Assembly: GCA_002451015.1 (NCBI GenBank)
Contig: DKBB01000272.1
Span: forward strand, 1-10,407
Source: Acidobacteria bacterium UBA6911
Lineage (GTDB): Bacteria > Acidobacteriota > UBA6911
DNA: 10,407 nt
Direction: 5' to 3'
Positions 1 through 7,128 of the stretch are shown piece by piece. Position 1 is the first letter of the stretch. Each line of letters opens with the position of its first letter. Below the pieces are notes generated by a model. It saw only the letters and a program-made list of their open reading frames with translations, was not told where the DNA came from and made no database searches. Both the position numbers and the translations under genes were made by a program.

Positions 1-1017
1 GAATTCTTCGCCGTTGAGCAGCAATCCTTCCGCCTGTCCGTAGGATGTGTTCTTTACGGTGAGGTTTACAAGATGAATGCCTCTGGAATTGTCGGCCGCA
101 AACGCGGCCCTTCGGGAAGGGAAAGTTCCCGGCACTTCGTTGGTTTTGACATTCAGGGGATGCGGATTGAAAATTTCGTTGTTGGCATAGAAAACGACTG
201 TTTTGTCCCGTTCCTGTCCCAGGAATGTGATGTTGGTTTTGTTGCGGAAATAAACGATTTCTTCATACATCCCGTTCCGGATGTAAACCGTGACCCGTTT
301 GGGATTAAAATCGGGAATAAAATCAATGGCGCCCTGAACGGTATTGAAGTCTCCCCTTCCGTCCGGGCTGACCAGGAGCCTGTCCGATCCCGCTGGAGGC
401 GGCTCTTTTCTGGTCGTGAAACGCCAGCCATTTTTGCCCGAAATTCCCTCGAATCCTCCGTCTCTAAGGGTTAATACGCCGGGATCTATCTGTACATAGT
501 ACGTCTTGTCGTACTCCAGAAGATTGTTGTGAGGAAAAATATTCGCCGTATTGTCGTGAATGATTACCGGGTAAAAGTGGAACGCGTCTGTAAAGCCCCC
601 GATGATGGTCAACTGATAGGTGTCCGGCGTTTGAAGCGCCGTGCCGGAAGGGGTTCCCGCTTTTGTATTGGCATTGGTGAAGTGCCCGGAAACATATCTG
701 TAAGGAACCGGTGCATAGTCGGCATTTGGAGATGGCGTGGGCGCCGTCGGTCCTGGCGGGATGCTCAAATCGAGTACATCAACCAACCGGTCGTCTGCCG
801 CGTCATAAATACGAATCTGTCCGGAATCGCCCTTTGCAGGAGTGCTTGGGAAAGTGAGCTTGAGCAGAGTGTCCGGGTTTACATTCGTTGCCTTATCCTG
901 AGGGAAAAGGGCGGCGGCCTTCAATTGCTCGCAGACTGCGTGTGGGGCAATAACAAAAAAACCTGTCGATAGGGCCAAGATTGAATATAAAAAGAATTTC
1001 CTTATAGATATACGCAT
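1..1017 (-). CDS. Secreted pectin methylesterase (CE8) with N-terminal Ig-like domain, C-terminus outside window
   Basis: The frame is open from the ATG at 1017 to the window edge, giving 339 residues and no stop. Residues 1-29 form a signal peptide: basic RISIRK, a hydrophobic core, and likely cleavage near AVC/EQ. Residues about 34-180 resemble a bacterial Ig-like (Big_5-type) domain, with FPQDKATNVNP near its start. A CE8 beta-helix opens at about residue 215: VSPDGRGDFNTVQGAIDFIP, then the family G-x-Y-x-E motif as GMYEE (249-253), NITFLG, and NLTVKNTSYGQAEGLLLNG at the cut end. By family knowledge it would de-esterify methylated pectin outside the cytoplasm. The catalytic aspartates and arginine lie beyond the window, so activity cannot be judged. 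No clear Shine-Dalgarno precedes the ATG. The frame stays open further upstream, but the signal peptide supports this start. A related CE8 acyl esterase is possible. Confidence 0.88.
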   Translation of the reverse strand, partial: MRISIRKFFLYSILALSTGFFVIAPHAVCEQLKAAALFPQDKATNVNPDTLLKLTFPSTPAKGDSGQIRIYDAADDRLVDVLDLSIPPGPTAPTPSPNADYAPVPYRYVSGHFTNANTKAGTPSGTALQTPDTYQLTIIGGFTDAFHFYPVIIHDNTANIFPHNNLLEYDKTYYVQIDPGVLTLRDGGFEGISGKNGWRFTTRKEPPPAGSDRLLVSPDGRGDFNTVQGAIDFIPDFNPKRVTVYIRNGMYEEIVYFRNKTNITFLGQERDKTVVFYANNEIFNPHPLNVKTNEVPGTFPSRRAAFAADNSRGIHLVNLTVKNTSYGQAEGLLLNGEEF

Positions 1018-1028
1018 GCGGCCCAATT

Positions 1029-1131
1029 TTGGGTGCCCGCTGCAATGGCACCAATTATTCCAATAAGCTGCCTTTACAGGTACGCTGTTGCGGTAATTGG
1101 TGCAAATTCCGCCCGGCACCAATTGTACCTG
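1029..1131 (-). repeat. Interleaved inverted repeats in the pectinesterase leader
   Basis: Plus-strand coordinates: GCACCAATTA (1048-1057) is a perfect inverted repeat of TAATTGGTGC (1094-1103). The latter also pairs over 9 bp with GCACCAATT (1116-1124). CAGGTAC (1077-1083) pairs with GTACCTG (1125-1131). TTGGGTGCCC (1029-1038) can pair with GGCACCAA (1047-1054) if one base is bulged. In the minus-strand transcript these make four successive segments with alternative pairings 1:2, 2:3 and 3:4. This may be a leader regulatory structure, clustered operator half-sites, or a degenerate REP-like element. It shares the string TGGTG-Y-C-R-GGC with the repeat at 9109-9201. Confidence 0.55.
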
Positions 1132-1147
1132 ATGGAAACGCGAACTT

Positions 1148-1176
1148 ATTATATTCTGATGAGATAGATATGAAAA
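1148..1176 (-). promoter_or_regulatory. Candidate sigma70 promoter for the pectinesterase gene
   Basis: On the minus strand, TTTTCA (1176-1171) and a perfect TATAAT (1153-1148) are separated by 17 nt. Transcription would start near 1141 and give a leader of about 120 nt before the ATG at 1017. This leader contains the interleaved inverted repeats at 1029-1131. The call rests on consensus match and position only. Confidence 0.5.
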
Positions 1177-1244
1177 AGGATAATCCCGATCCGTGACTGA
1201 ATCCGGACTCAAACTGGCCCTTGAAATTAAGGTGTGGGGGTTTT

Positions 1245-1263
1245 TTGACAATTATTCTATAAT
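1245..1263 (+). promoter_or_regulatory. Candidate -10 element for the DUF1566 gene
   Basis: A perfect TATAAT lies at 1258-1263, about 57 nt before the chosen ATG at 1321. A perfect TTGACA lies at 1245-1250, but only 7 nt separate the two hexamers, so they cannot form one normal sigma70 promoter. The -10 may work with a poor -35, or the match may be chance in an AT-rich stretch. Confidence 0.35.
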
Positions 1264-1320
1264 CTGCTGGTTGGAACAGGCAGTATCCGTATGGTTACCT
1301 TTTTCCCGAGGATTGGTTTT

Positions 1321-1776
1321 ATGTTTTTAAGAAAATTATTCAATCGTTTGGCAATATCCCTGATTATGATGACTCTCCTTTATGCCGGCATCCAGGTGGC
1401 GATAAGCCAGGACTCCGCCGGGACCTGGGAGGACAACGAGAACGGGCTGCTCTGGTCCGTCAAGGACAACGGCTCCGATATGAGTTGGGACCAGGCCGAC
1501 AGTTACTGCGAGAACCTGGAACTGGGAGGTTATACGGATTGGCGGTTGCCGTCACTGGATGAACTGAAAACTTTATATGACAGAAGTCTTTCGAAGCAAT
1601 ACAAGGCCAGAGGCCCGATAGAACTGGGAGCCGCGTCCGTTTGGAGCGGATCCAAGAACAGATCCGGCGATGCCTGGAGCCTCAATTTCTTCAATGGCGG
1701 CTCGAGTATGTCCCCCACCAGGGGCGGCTGCGGCAGTGCGGGCCGTGCATTGTGTGTGCGTCCTTCCGGCGAGTAA
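1321..1776 (+). CDS. Exported DUF1566 / Lcl_C-domain protein
   Basis: A 151-residue protein. I start it at 1321 because GAGGA (1308-1312) sits 8 nt upstream; an in-frame ATG at 1291 would add ten residues and lacks such a site. Residues 1-30 are a signal peptide or anchor: FLRKLFNRLA followed by a hydrophobic run ending AISQ. The rest is one DUF1566 (Lcl C-terminal) domain. It shows WEDNENGLLWS, then W-DQADSYCENLELGGYTDWRLPS, LDELKTLYD, ASVWSGS, a Gly/Ser-rich turn, and a closing ALCVRPSGE where most members end in V-R-C-V-R. These domains occur in bacterial surface and secreted proteins with a C-type-lectin-like appearance; their ligands are generally unknown. Two cysteine pairs are possible among the Cys of SYC, GGC and LCV. 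It is monocistronic, bounded by a terminator at 1911-1952. Confidence 0.8.
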   Translation: MFLRKLFNRLAISLIMMTLLYAGIQVAISQDSAGTWEDNENGLLWSVKDNGSDMSWDQADSYCENLELGGYTDWRLPSLDELKTLYDRSLSKQYKARGPIELGAASVWSGSKNRSGDAWSLNFFNGGSSMSPTRGGCGSAGRALCVRPSGE

Positions 1777-1910
1777 TTCGAGCCGGGCTTGTGTTTTTGA
1801 ATCAGAACTGGATTCCAACCTGGACCAGATGTTCATTGCTCCAATAAACACTGCTTTGAAATTGCTGCCCATCCGGGCTGTCAGGTAAATTCTCGATAGA
1901 AAAGACATCC

Positions 1911-1952
1911 TTGGCGTGCAAGCAGCCTGCTGCCGCACGCCAAAGCTTTTTT
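1911..1952 (+). terminator. Rho-independent terminator of the DUF1566 gene
   Basis: A perfect 9-bp stem TTGGCGTGC (1911-1919) / GCACGCCAA (1935-1943) encloses an inner 4-bp stem GCAG/CTGC (1922-1925, 1930-1933) with a CCTG loop. AGC and six T residues (1947-1952) follow. It lies 135 nt after the DUF1566 stop and just past the convergent regulator's stop at 1974. On the minus strand the hairpin lacks an immediate T-run, so the main direction is plus; it may also slow minus-strand transcripts. Confidence 0.85.
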
Positions 1953-1973
1953 ACCTTAGCCTGAGACACTACG

Positions 1974-3749
1974 CTAGCGCGTGCCATCATTCGGAATCTG
2001 AGCTATGCGGAAAGGATTGCTGCGCTGCATCAGGTCGATGAGACGATGATCGGTGCGCAGGGCGTCGAACCCTGGGTCGATCGGTAGAAACAGCAGCCAT
2101 CCGGACCTGTCCTCATAAGCGCGCTCGAGCCAGGAGAAGGTTGCGTCATTATCTCCATGAGGCGCAATTGCATACGCCATGAAATAGGGCTCAACACGGC
2201 GCTTTTCGGCCAGTCCCTGAATCTTGTCCAGCATGGCGAGGGCGTCCCTGTGTCTGCCAAGGGCATAGTATGCCACACTCTGCAGAGCGAGAGCCGCCGG
2301 ATGGATTCCCGAAAGACGAATGCTTTTTTCAATTTCTTCCGCAGCATTGTGCAGTTCACCCGCCTGCAGATAGGACTGAACAAGAAACCAGCTTGCCAGT
2401 GCAAATGTATGATCCAGCTCCAGGGCGTGGCGTAGGGCTGTGATCGCACGGTCGTACTGTCGGCAATAGTAGTGCAGCCAACCCTGATGGGACAGCACGA
2501 ACACCGAAACAGGGTCCAGCTCGTGAGCTTGTTTCAGTGCGGAAAGCGATTCGTTGAACCGGCCGATCTGCATGAGGTTCAGGCCGTACCAGTCCCACGC
2601 GAGCACGCAATTTGAGTTCAACTCGATCGCTCGGCGGTGCTCCTTCTCGGCCGCAGGCCAGTTCCAATCGTACATCAGTGTCGGGAAGGCAAGCGAAGTG
2701 TGAGGCTCCGCCAGCTCATTGTCGATTTCCAGAGCTATGAGGGCGTTCTTTTTAGCATTGCCGTATGCCTGTTTGGGCAGCAGCCCTCCGTAGAATCCGA
2801 TCAGGCTGTAGGCGTCGGCAATGCCGCTGTAAGCGAGCGCGTATTGGGGATCCTTCTCAATACAGCGGCTGTAATACTCCAGGGCTCGGGCAAAATAGTC
2901 TTCCCCGCGTCGGCTTGAGTAATGGCGGCCGTGCAGATATAGTTCGTAGGCCTCGGAGCTTCTGGTTGCCGACCGGGCAATGAGGGCCTGCGCCTCAGGC
3001 AGAAGTTCGACCATCAACGATCTGGCTATCCTCTCGGCCACGTCTGTCTGGATGGCAAAAATATCTTCCATATCGCGGTCAAAGGCTTCCGCCCAGACCT
3101 GGGCCTGGTCTTCGACATGAACCAGTTGCGCCAGAATCCGAATTCGGCTATTGGAGCGCCGAACGCTCCCTTCCAAAATGTACTCCACGCCAAGCTCGTA
3201 ACCGATTTCCGAGACGGACTTTTCCGACTGGCGATAAGCCATGGCTGAAGCTCGGGCAATCACTCCAAGCCTTTGTGGATTCAGGCGTCCCAGTTGAGTG
3301 ATCATTTCCTCGGTAAGTCCGTCTGCGAAATATTCCTGTTCCGGATCGCCTCCCAGATTTGCGAACGGAAGTACCGCAATCATGCGTCGGGGGAGATCAT
3401 CTGTAAATGTGGGTGTGTGGGCGGGAGCCACGAAGCGGTACCCCCTGCGAGCGAGCGTTTCGATGAAACGCGGATTGTCCGCGTTGTCCCCAAGTATAGC
3501 CCGGAGCTTGTGGACGGCGATGCTGAGGCTGTGGTCGAAGTCCACGAATGTGTCGGCAGACCAAAGCCTTTCACGCAATTCTTCGCGTGTGACCACTTCA
3601 CCGGGACGCTCAAGAAGTATCGAGAGAAGGGCGAGCGGTTTGTCCTGCAGTTTCAGCTTGACCCCGTATTTCCGCAGTTCTCCTGCGCGAAGGTCGAGTT
3701 CGAATACACCGAACCGGATCGGGCGTCCGGGCTTCCTCCGAGTTGTCAT
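1974..3749 (-). CDS. Winged-helix / TolB-like / TPR transcriptional regulator
   Basis: A 591-residue protein. The start is fixed by AGGAG (3759-3755 on the minus strand) 5 nt before the ATG. Residues 11-109 form an OmpR/PhoB-type DNA-binding winged helix, with VFELDLRAGELRKYG, PLALLSILLERPGEVVTREEL, and the recognition region HSLSIAVHKLRAILGD ending ETLARRGYRFVAP. From about 123 comes a TolB-N-like segment (IAVLPFANLGGDPEQEYFADGLTEEMITQL) running to about 250. TPR repeats fill about 265-545, including YALAYSGIADAYSLIG and FVLSHQGWLHYYCRQYDRAI. The C-terminus WLERAYEDRSGWLLFL-DPGFDALRTDHR is typical of this architecture. There is no receiver domain and no transmembrane helix between the domains (unlike CadC), so it is probably cytoplasmic and uses its TPRs for protein or ligand sensing. 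It is divergent from the lipid-type operon, which it may control. Confidence 0.9.
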   Translation of the reverse strand: MTTRRKPGRPIRFGVFELDLRAGELRKYGVKLKLQDKPLALLSILLERPGEVVTREELRERLWSADTFVDFDHSLSIAVHKLRAILGDNADNPRFIETLARRGYRFVAPAHTPTFTDDLPRRMIAVLPFANLGGDPEQEYFADGLTEEMITQLGRLNPQRLGVIARASAMAYRQSEKSVSEIGYELGVEYILEGSVRRSNSRIRILAQLVHVEDQAQVWAEAFDRDMEDIFAIQTDVAERIARSLMVELLPEAQALIARSATRSSEAYELYLHGRHYSSRRGEDYFARALEYYSRCIEKDPQYALAYSGIADAYSLIGFYGGLLPKQAYGNAKKNALIALEIDNELAEPHTSLAFPTLMYDWNWPAAEKEHRRAIELNSNCVLAWDWYGLNLMQIGRFNESLSALKQAHELDPVSVFVLSHQGWLHYYCRQYDRAITALRHALELDHTFALASWFLVQSYLQAGELHNAAEEIEKSIRLSGIHPAALALQSVAYYALGRHRDALAMLDKIQGLAEKRRVEPYFMAYAIAPHGDNDATFSWLERAYEDRSGWLLFLPIDPGFDALRTDHRLIDLMQRSNPFRIAQIPNDGTR

Positions 3750-3768
3750 AGGATCTCCTGTTGTGCGA

Positions 3769-3795
3769 ATTCTAGCACGACTCAGGAGAAAACAA
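3769..3795 (-). promoter_or_regulatory. Candidate extended -10 promoter for the TPR regulator
   Basis: On the minus strand, TGC-TAGAAT (3777-3769) matches an extended -10. TTGTTT (3795-3790) lies 15 nt upstream of the hexamer, which is short but tolerable for an extended -10. The start codon at 3749 is 20 nt away, leaving a very short leader that includes the AGGAG. I found no equally convincing promoter for the plus-strand operon in the rest of this 168-bp divergent region. Confidence 0.4.
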
Positions 3796-3917
3796 GTTCT
3801 TTATTTCAACATTTTCAGCAGTTTAGACGGAGATACGAAATTGCGGAACAGTTAGCGGTCTGTGCATGGATAAATCCCGCTGGATGTTTGAAAATCCCGG
3901 CAATACCGGAGACCAAA

Positions 3918-5165
3918 ATGATGCCCCCCAATATAAAAGCGTCGTGCGCGGCTGTGAAACGTGCGGATAAGCCGGAATCCCCTTTATTTTCCTATGTGCA
4001 CGGAGATGAAAGCCGCAGGAGTGCGCCGGGAGGAATTTTCCTGACCGGAGGGACCGGTTTCCTGGGATGCGAACTGGTCGCGCGCTTTCTCGCACGCGGC
4101 GGGGATGAGCCGATTTACATCCTGATTCGCGCTCGCAGCAGAGCGGAGGCGCGCAAGCGCTTCCACTCATTGTACAACTCCCCCGGACTGCCCTGGCCGG
4201 ATTCGTATCGAAAGCGTATTCGACCGCTTTGGGGGGACATCTCCCTTCCATGGATGGGACTGGATCCGGATGAAATACGGAATCTTGCCGGCCGGGTCAC
4301 GCGGATCGTACATTCTGCTGCTTCCATTAATCTGAATGCGTCCCTGCAGGAAGCCCGGCGGACGAACCTCGCAGGCGCGCGGGAAATTCTGCGACTGGCG
4401 CTGTCATGCAGGCGACTCGAGTCGCTGGCATGGATCAGTACGGCCTTCGTTGCAGGGAACCGCATAGGCTGCATTCTGGAGGGGGAGCTTCAGTGCGGAC
4501 AGAAATTCCGCAATGGGTATGAACAGTCCAAATTCGAAGCGGAAATTCTGGTACGTTCTTATAAATCCATTCTGCCGGTCACTGTTTTCCGGCCGAGCAT
4601 TATCGTCGGCGATTCGCGCACGGGGTATACGCGCAATTTCTCATCCATCTATTGGCCGCTTCGCCTTGTCGCTGAGGGAGAATTGCGTCGCGTGCCGGGA
4701 GATCCGCGGACACCGCTCGATCTCGTCCCTGTGAATTATGTCGCAGACGCCGTCGCGGAACTCCTGGACCGGCATCGCTCCACAGGGTTCTGCTACCAGC
4801 TTGTCGCCGGTCGGGGAGGCACGATCACGGCCCGCGAGTTCCTTGACCGTGCGATCCGCTATTTCGATCGAAGCAGGGAACCTCTCCGGTTTATCCCTCC
4901 CCGTGCGCACGCCGACTCCAGGCTGCGTGTCTTTTTTGAATACCTGACTGATTACAAACAATTCGACGATTCGGCGACCCGTACCGCCCTTCGAGGGACG
5001 GGCCTTCGATGTCCCCGTATTACGGACTATCTGGACCGTCTGTTTGGTTTTTGTCAACGAACGGCGTGGGGAGGGCAAGGCGGGATCGACCAATACCGAT
5101 TTCATTCCTGGCCGGAACTCCCGATGAAAGGAGTGTCCTATGATGAATCGACTTGCAGCAACTAA
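3918..5165 (+). CDS. Extended SDR, acyl-thioester reductase-like (NAD_binding_4 family)
   Basis: A 415-residue protein. The ATG at 3918 has GGAGA (3908-3912) 5 nt upstream. The frame is open far upstream, but that part is antisense to the regulator and not credible. Residues 1-37 are an unassigned tail. The Rossmann motif TGGTGFLG is at 43-50, with R71 after the second strand suggesting NADPH. HSAASINLN (132-140) and N150 are typical of the family, ISTAFVAG (173-180) gives the catalytic Ser/Thr region, and Y201-E-Q-S-K205 is the catalytic YxxxK. VFRPSIIVGDS and PLDLVPVNYVADAV follow. This pattern is that of fatty acyl-CoA reductases and carboxylic-acid/NRPS terminal reductase domains. It stands alone, with no adenylation or carrier domain. 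Likely role: reducing an acyl-CoA or acyl-ACP to aldehyde or alcohol, or a sugar/lipid epimerase-type step. It heads the operon and overlaps the next gene by 26 nt. Confidence 0.82.
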   Translation: MMPPNIKASCAAVKRADKPESPLFSYVHGDESRRSAPGGIFLTGGTGFLGCELVARFLARGGDEPIYILIRARSRAEARKRFHSLYNSPGLPWPDSYRKRIRPLWGDISLPWMGLDPDEIRNLAGRVTRIVHSAASINLNASLQEARRTNLAGAREILRLALSCRRLESLAWISTAFVAGNRIGCILEGELQCGQKFRNGYEQSKFEAEILVRSYKSILPVTVFRPSIIVGDSRTGYTRNFSSIYWPLRLVAEGELRRVPGDPRTPLDLVPVNYVADAVAELLDRHRSTGFCYQLVAGRGGTITAREFLDRAIRYFDRSREPLRFIPPRAHADSRLRVFFEYLTDYKQFDDSATRTALRGTGLRCPRITDYLDRLFGFCQRTAWGGQGGIDQYRFHSWPELPMKGVSYDESTCSN

Positions 5166-6384
5166 AGGTTCGATGTTCGTTGAAGTTGAGCCGGAAACCG
5201 GTGCATTGGGGGTTGAGGGTTTTCCGGACGAAAAGAAAGAAAGAAGCCTCGCTCCGATCCTGGAACGCCCGGTCTTTGATCGGCTGATATTCGCGCAATG
5301 CTGGGAGGATCCCCGCATGGATGCCGAATCGCTCCGTTTGAAGCCCGGTAAATCAGCGCTGGTTGTGACCTCGGGAGGCTGTACGGCCCTGTCGCTGGCA
5401 CTTTTTCGACCGGACCGGATTTTCGCTGTCGATTTGAATGCCGCCCAGAGCAGCCTGCTCCATCTGAAGATTGCCGGAGCGAAGTGTCTGACCCACCCCG
5501 AGTATCTCGAATTCCTCGGAATCCGCCCTTCCGAACGGCGCAGCCGTCTCTATATGCGGTGTCGCGCAGCGCTGCCTCCCGAAGCAGCGGCCTACTGGGA
5601 CGCGCACCGGGATCTCATTGAAGAGGGCATATCGCGAACGGGGCGTTACGAAAAGTACCTGGATCTATTCCGCCGCCTCCTGAACCTAATCGAGGGACGC
5701 CGGAAGGTCCGACAGCTGTTTGAGCCCCGTTCCCTGGAAGATCGGCGGCGATTCTACGAGGATCATTGGAATACGCGCCTCTGGCGGCTCTGCTTCCGCC
5801 TTTTCTTTTCACGCCCCGTATTGGGAGCCATGGGGCTCGATCGCAGTTTCTTCACTTATGTGGAAGGCATCGAAAGCTTCGGAGACCACTTTCTCGGCCT
5901 GACCCGGCATGCCCTGGTGGACTTGCCGCCTCGAGAGAATTATTTCACTGCTCAAATTTGCCTTGGGGGCTATCTGGACGAGGAAACAATGCCCCCTTAC
6001 CTGCTGGCTGAAAACTTTCAAACGCTACAATCCGCGGTCGATGCCATCGAAGTCAAAACCATGGAACTTGGTGCGTTCCTTGCCCGAATGCCTGAAGGCT
6101 CCATCGACGCATTCGCCTACTCGAACATTTTCGAATGGATGCCTTCCGATTTATTCGAGACGTGTCTGCGTCAGACGCACCGTGTGGCGCGGCCCGATGC
6201 GCGCCTCTGTTACCGGAATCTGCTCGTTCGGCGTCGGACACCGTCGGCTCTTTCCTCTCTGTTCCGTTCGGAAAGCGAGCTGGCCGGTCGCCTGCTTGCC
6301 GGGGACCGGTCCTGGGTTTACTCGAACTTTGAGGTGGCTACCGTCCTGAAGACGAACAGCTCTGAATGGAGGGAGGGGCAATGA
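5140..6384 (+). CDS. DUF3419 / BtaA-like SAM:diacylglycerol 3-amino-3-carboxypropyltransferase
   Basis: A 414-residue protein. GAAAGGAG (5126-5133) lies 6 nt before the ATG at 5140, inside the end of the preceding gene. DUF3419/BtaA hallmarks are clear: FAQCWEDP (51-58), TSGGC (77-81) as SAM motif I, AVDLNAAQ (96-103), LLHLK (106-110), the central HWNTRLWR-CFRLFFSRPVLGAMG-DRSFFTYVE block, and the late YSNIFEWMPSDLFETCLRQTHRVARPDARLCYRNL segment. In betaine-lipid synthesis BtaA moves the aminocarboxypropyl group of SAM onto diacylglycerol, making diacylglyceryl homoserine, which BtaB then N-methylates. No BtaB-like gene is present here, so the product may stay unmethylated, be modified elsewhere, or be a different acceptor's adduct. 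The family is diverse, so the exact reaction is inferred. Its stop overlaps the next start (ATGA). Confidence 0.87.
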   Translation: MMNRLAATKGSMFVEVEPETGALGVEGFPDEKKERSLAPILERPVFDRLIFAQCWEDPRMDAESLRLKPGKSALVVTSGGCTALSLALFRPDRIFAVDLNAAQSSLLHLKIAGAKCLTHPEYLEFLGIRPSERRSRLYMRCRAALPPEAAAYWDAHRDLIEEGISRTGRYEKYLDLFRRLLNLIEGRRKVRQLFEPRSLEDRRRFYEDHWNTRLWRLCFRLFFSRPVLGAMGLDRSFFTYVEGIESFGDHFLGLTRHALVDLPPRENYFTAQICLGGYLDEETMPPYLLAENFQTLQSAVDAIEVKTMELGAFLARMPEGSIDAFAYSNIFEWMPSDLFETCLRQTHRVARPDARLCYRNLLVRRRTPSALSSLFRSESELAGRLLAGDRSWVYSNFEVATVLKTNSSEWREGQ

Positions 6385-7100
6385 AGATCTTTCTGTGTTG
6401 GCAATTCTTGATTCACCTCTGGACACTGGCCGGTCTGGGATTTGCCATGCTGGCGGCGCAGCATATTCTTCTGGGGAACTTCGACACCGCCGCCCGCTGG
6501 CTGCTTCTGGTGCTCGTGGTCGATCACACAGACGGCACTCTGGCGCGCCGCTACAAGGTTGGACAACGTTTGCCCGCAATCTCGGGGAAAACCCTGGACC
6601 TGATTACGGATGTCGTCGGTTTGACCTTCGTGCCCATGCTCTTCTGCTGGTGGGCCGGTGTGTTCCTGGATGGCTGGGGACGTCCCCTGCTGCTGGCGGC
6701 TGCCGTAACCTGCAGCCTCAAATATTCCATGAAGGAGCGCATCCTTGAAGAAGGCTTCAGTCGGGGGGCACCTCCTATATTCTTTTCTGTCCTGCTTTTC
6801 TGGCTGCTTGGGCTTCCGGAAGTATGGGCCACGATCTATGCGAGCGTGCTGGTTCTTCTCTGCTGGTTACCGATCCCGTACCCGATCACAAGTCTGGTCA
6901 CCACTCACTGGAAGCCGGGTTTTGAATCGCTGACCAACTACGTCAGCTTCGCAGCCATGGCTCCGGCCCTGCTATGGCTGCAGGATGCTCCCGGCATTTT
7001 CTACTGGACCCCCCTGATCATTGTGATCGCTCAGCTAGGTGTCGCGCCGGTCCTTCTGGCATTGAGGATGATTCAGCCGGGATTTCGCCGGGTTTATTGA
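6381..7100 (+). CDS. CDP-alcohol phosphatidyltransferase, phosphatidylcholine synthase (Pcs)-like
   Basis: A 239-residue integral membrane protein. I choose the ATG at 6381, which overlaps the upstream TGA as ATGA and has GGAGG (6368-6372) 8 nt ahead; an ATG at 6366 would consume that ribosome binding site. The full CDP-alcohol motif is present: D48-x-x-D51-G52-x-x-A55-R56 ... G69-x3-D73-x3-D77. The 12-residue gap between R56 and G69 is longer than the common 8 but fits Pcs-type enzymes as I recall them. Other Pcs-like features are FLIHLWTLAG at the N-terminus, LPAISGKTLD, KYSMKERILEEGFSRGAP, and LPIPYPITSL. Several hydrophobic helices follow. Pcs condenses CDP-diacylglycerol with free choline at the inner membrane. 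Here the alcohol could be choline or another amino alcohol. The neighbouring kinase could supply phosphatidic acid for CDP-diacylglycerol. Confidence 0.82.
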   Translation: MKIFLCWQFLIHLWTLAGLGFAMLAAQHILLGNFDTAARWLLLVLVVDHTDGTLARRYKVGQRLPAISGKTLDLITDVVGLTFVPMLFCWWAGVFLDGWGRPLLLAAAVTCSLKYSMKERILEEGFSRGAPPIFFSVLLFWLLGLPEVWATIYASVLVLLCWLPIPYPITSLVTTHWKPGFESLTNYVSFAAMAPALLWLQDAPGIFYWTPLIIVIAQLGVAPVLLALRMIQPGFRRVY

Positions 7101-7128
7101 GGCTTGTTTCCAATCGGGAGAATGGTTT

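Noticed and set aside
73..972. Plus-strand ORFs at 73-474 and 529-972
   Set aside because: They lie antisense to the pectinesterase, which has clear family motifs; their translations are arginine-rich with no recognisable domain.
1245..1263. TTGACA and TATAAT as one strong sigma70 promoter
   Set aside because: Only 7 nt separate them, which does not permit normal sigma70 recognition.
1777..1910. Short ORFs in the gap after the DUF1566 gene
   Set aside because: They are mostly extensions of out-of-frame shadows, with no start signal or domain, and are bounded by the terminator.
3273..3917. Upstream extension of the SDR reading frame to 3273
   Set aside because: It is antisense to the well-supported regulator, has no SDR-like sequence, and the ATG at 3918 has a good ribosome binding site.
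4641..5318. 225-residue minus-strand ORF
   Set aside because: It is antisense to the SDR and BtaA-like genes, with no recognisable motif.
6151..6579. 142-residue minus-strand ORF across the BtaA/Pcs junction
   Set aside because: It is a shadow of two strongly supported plus-strand genes and has low-complexity basic composition.
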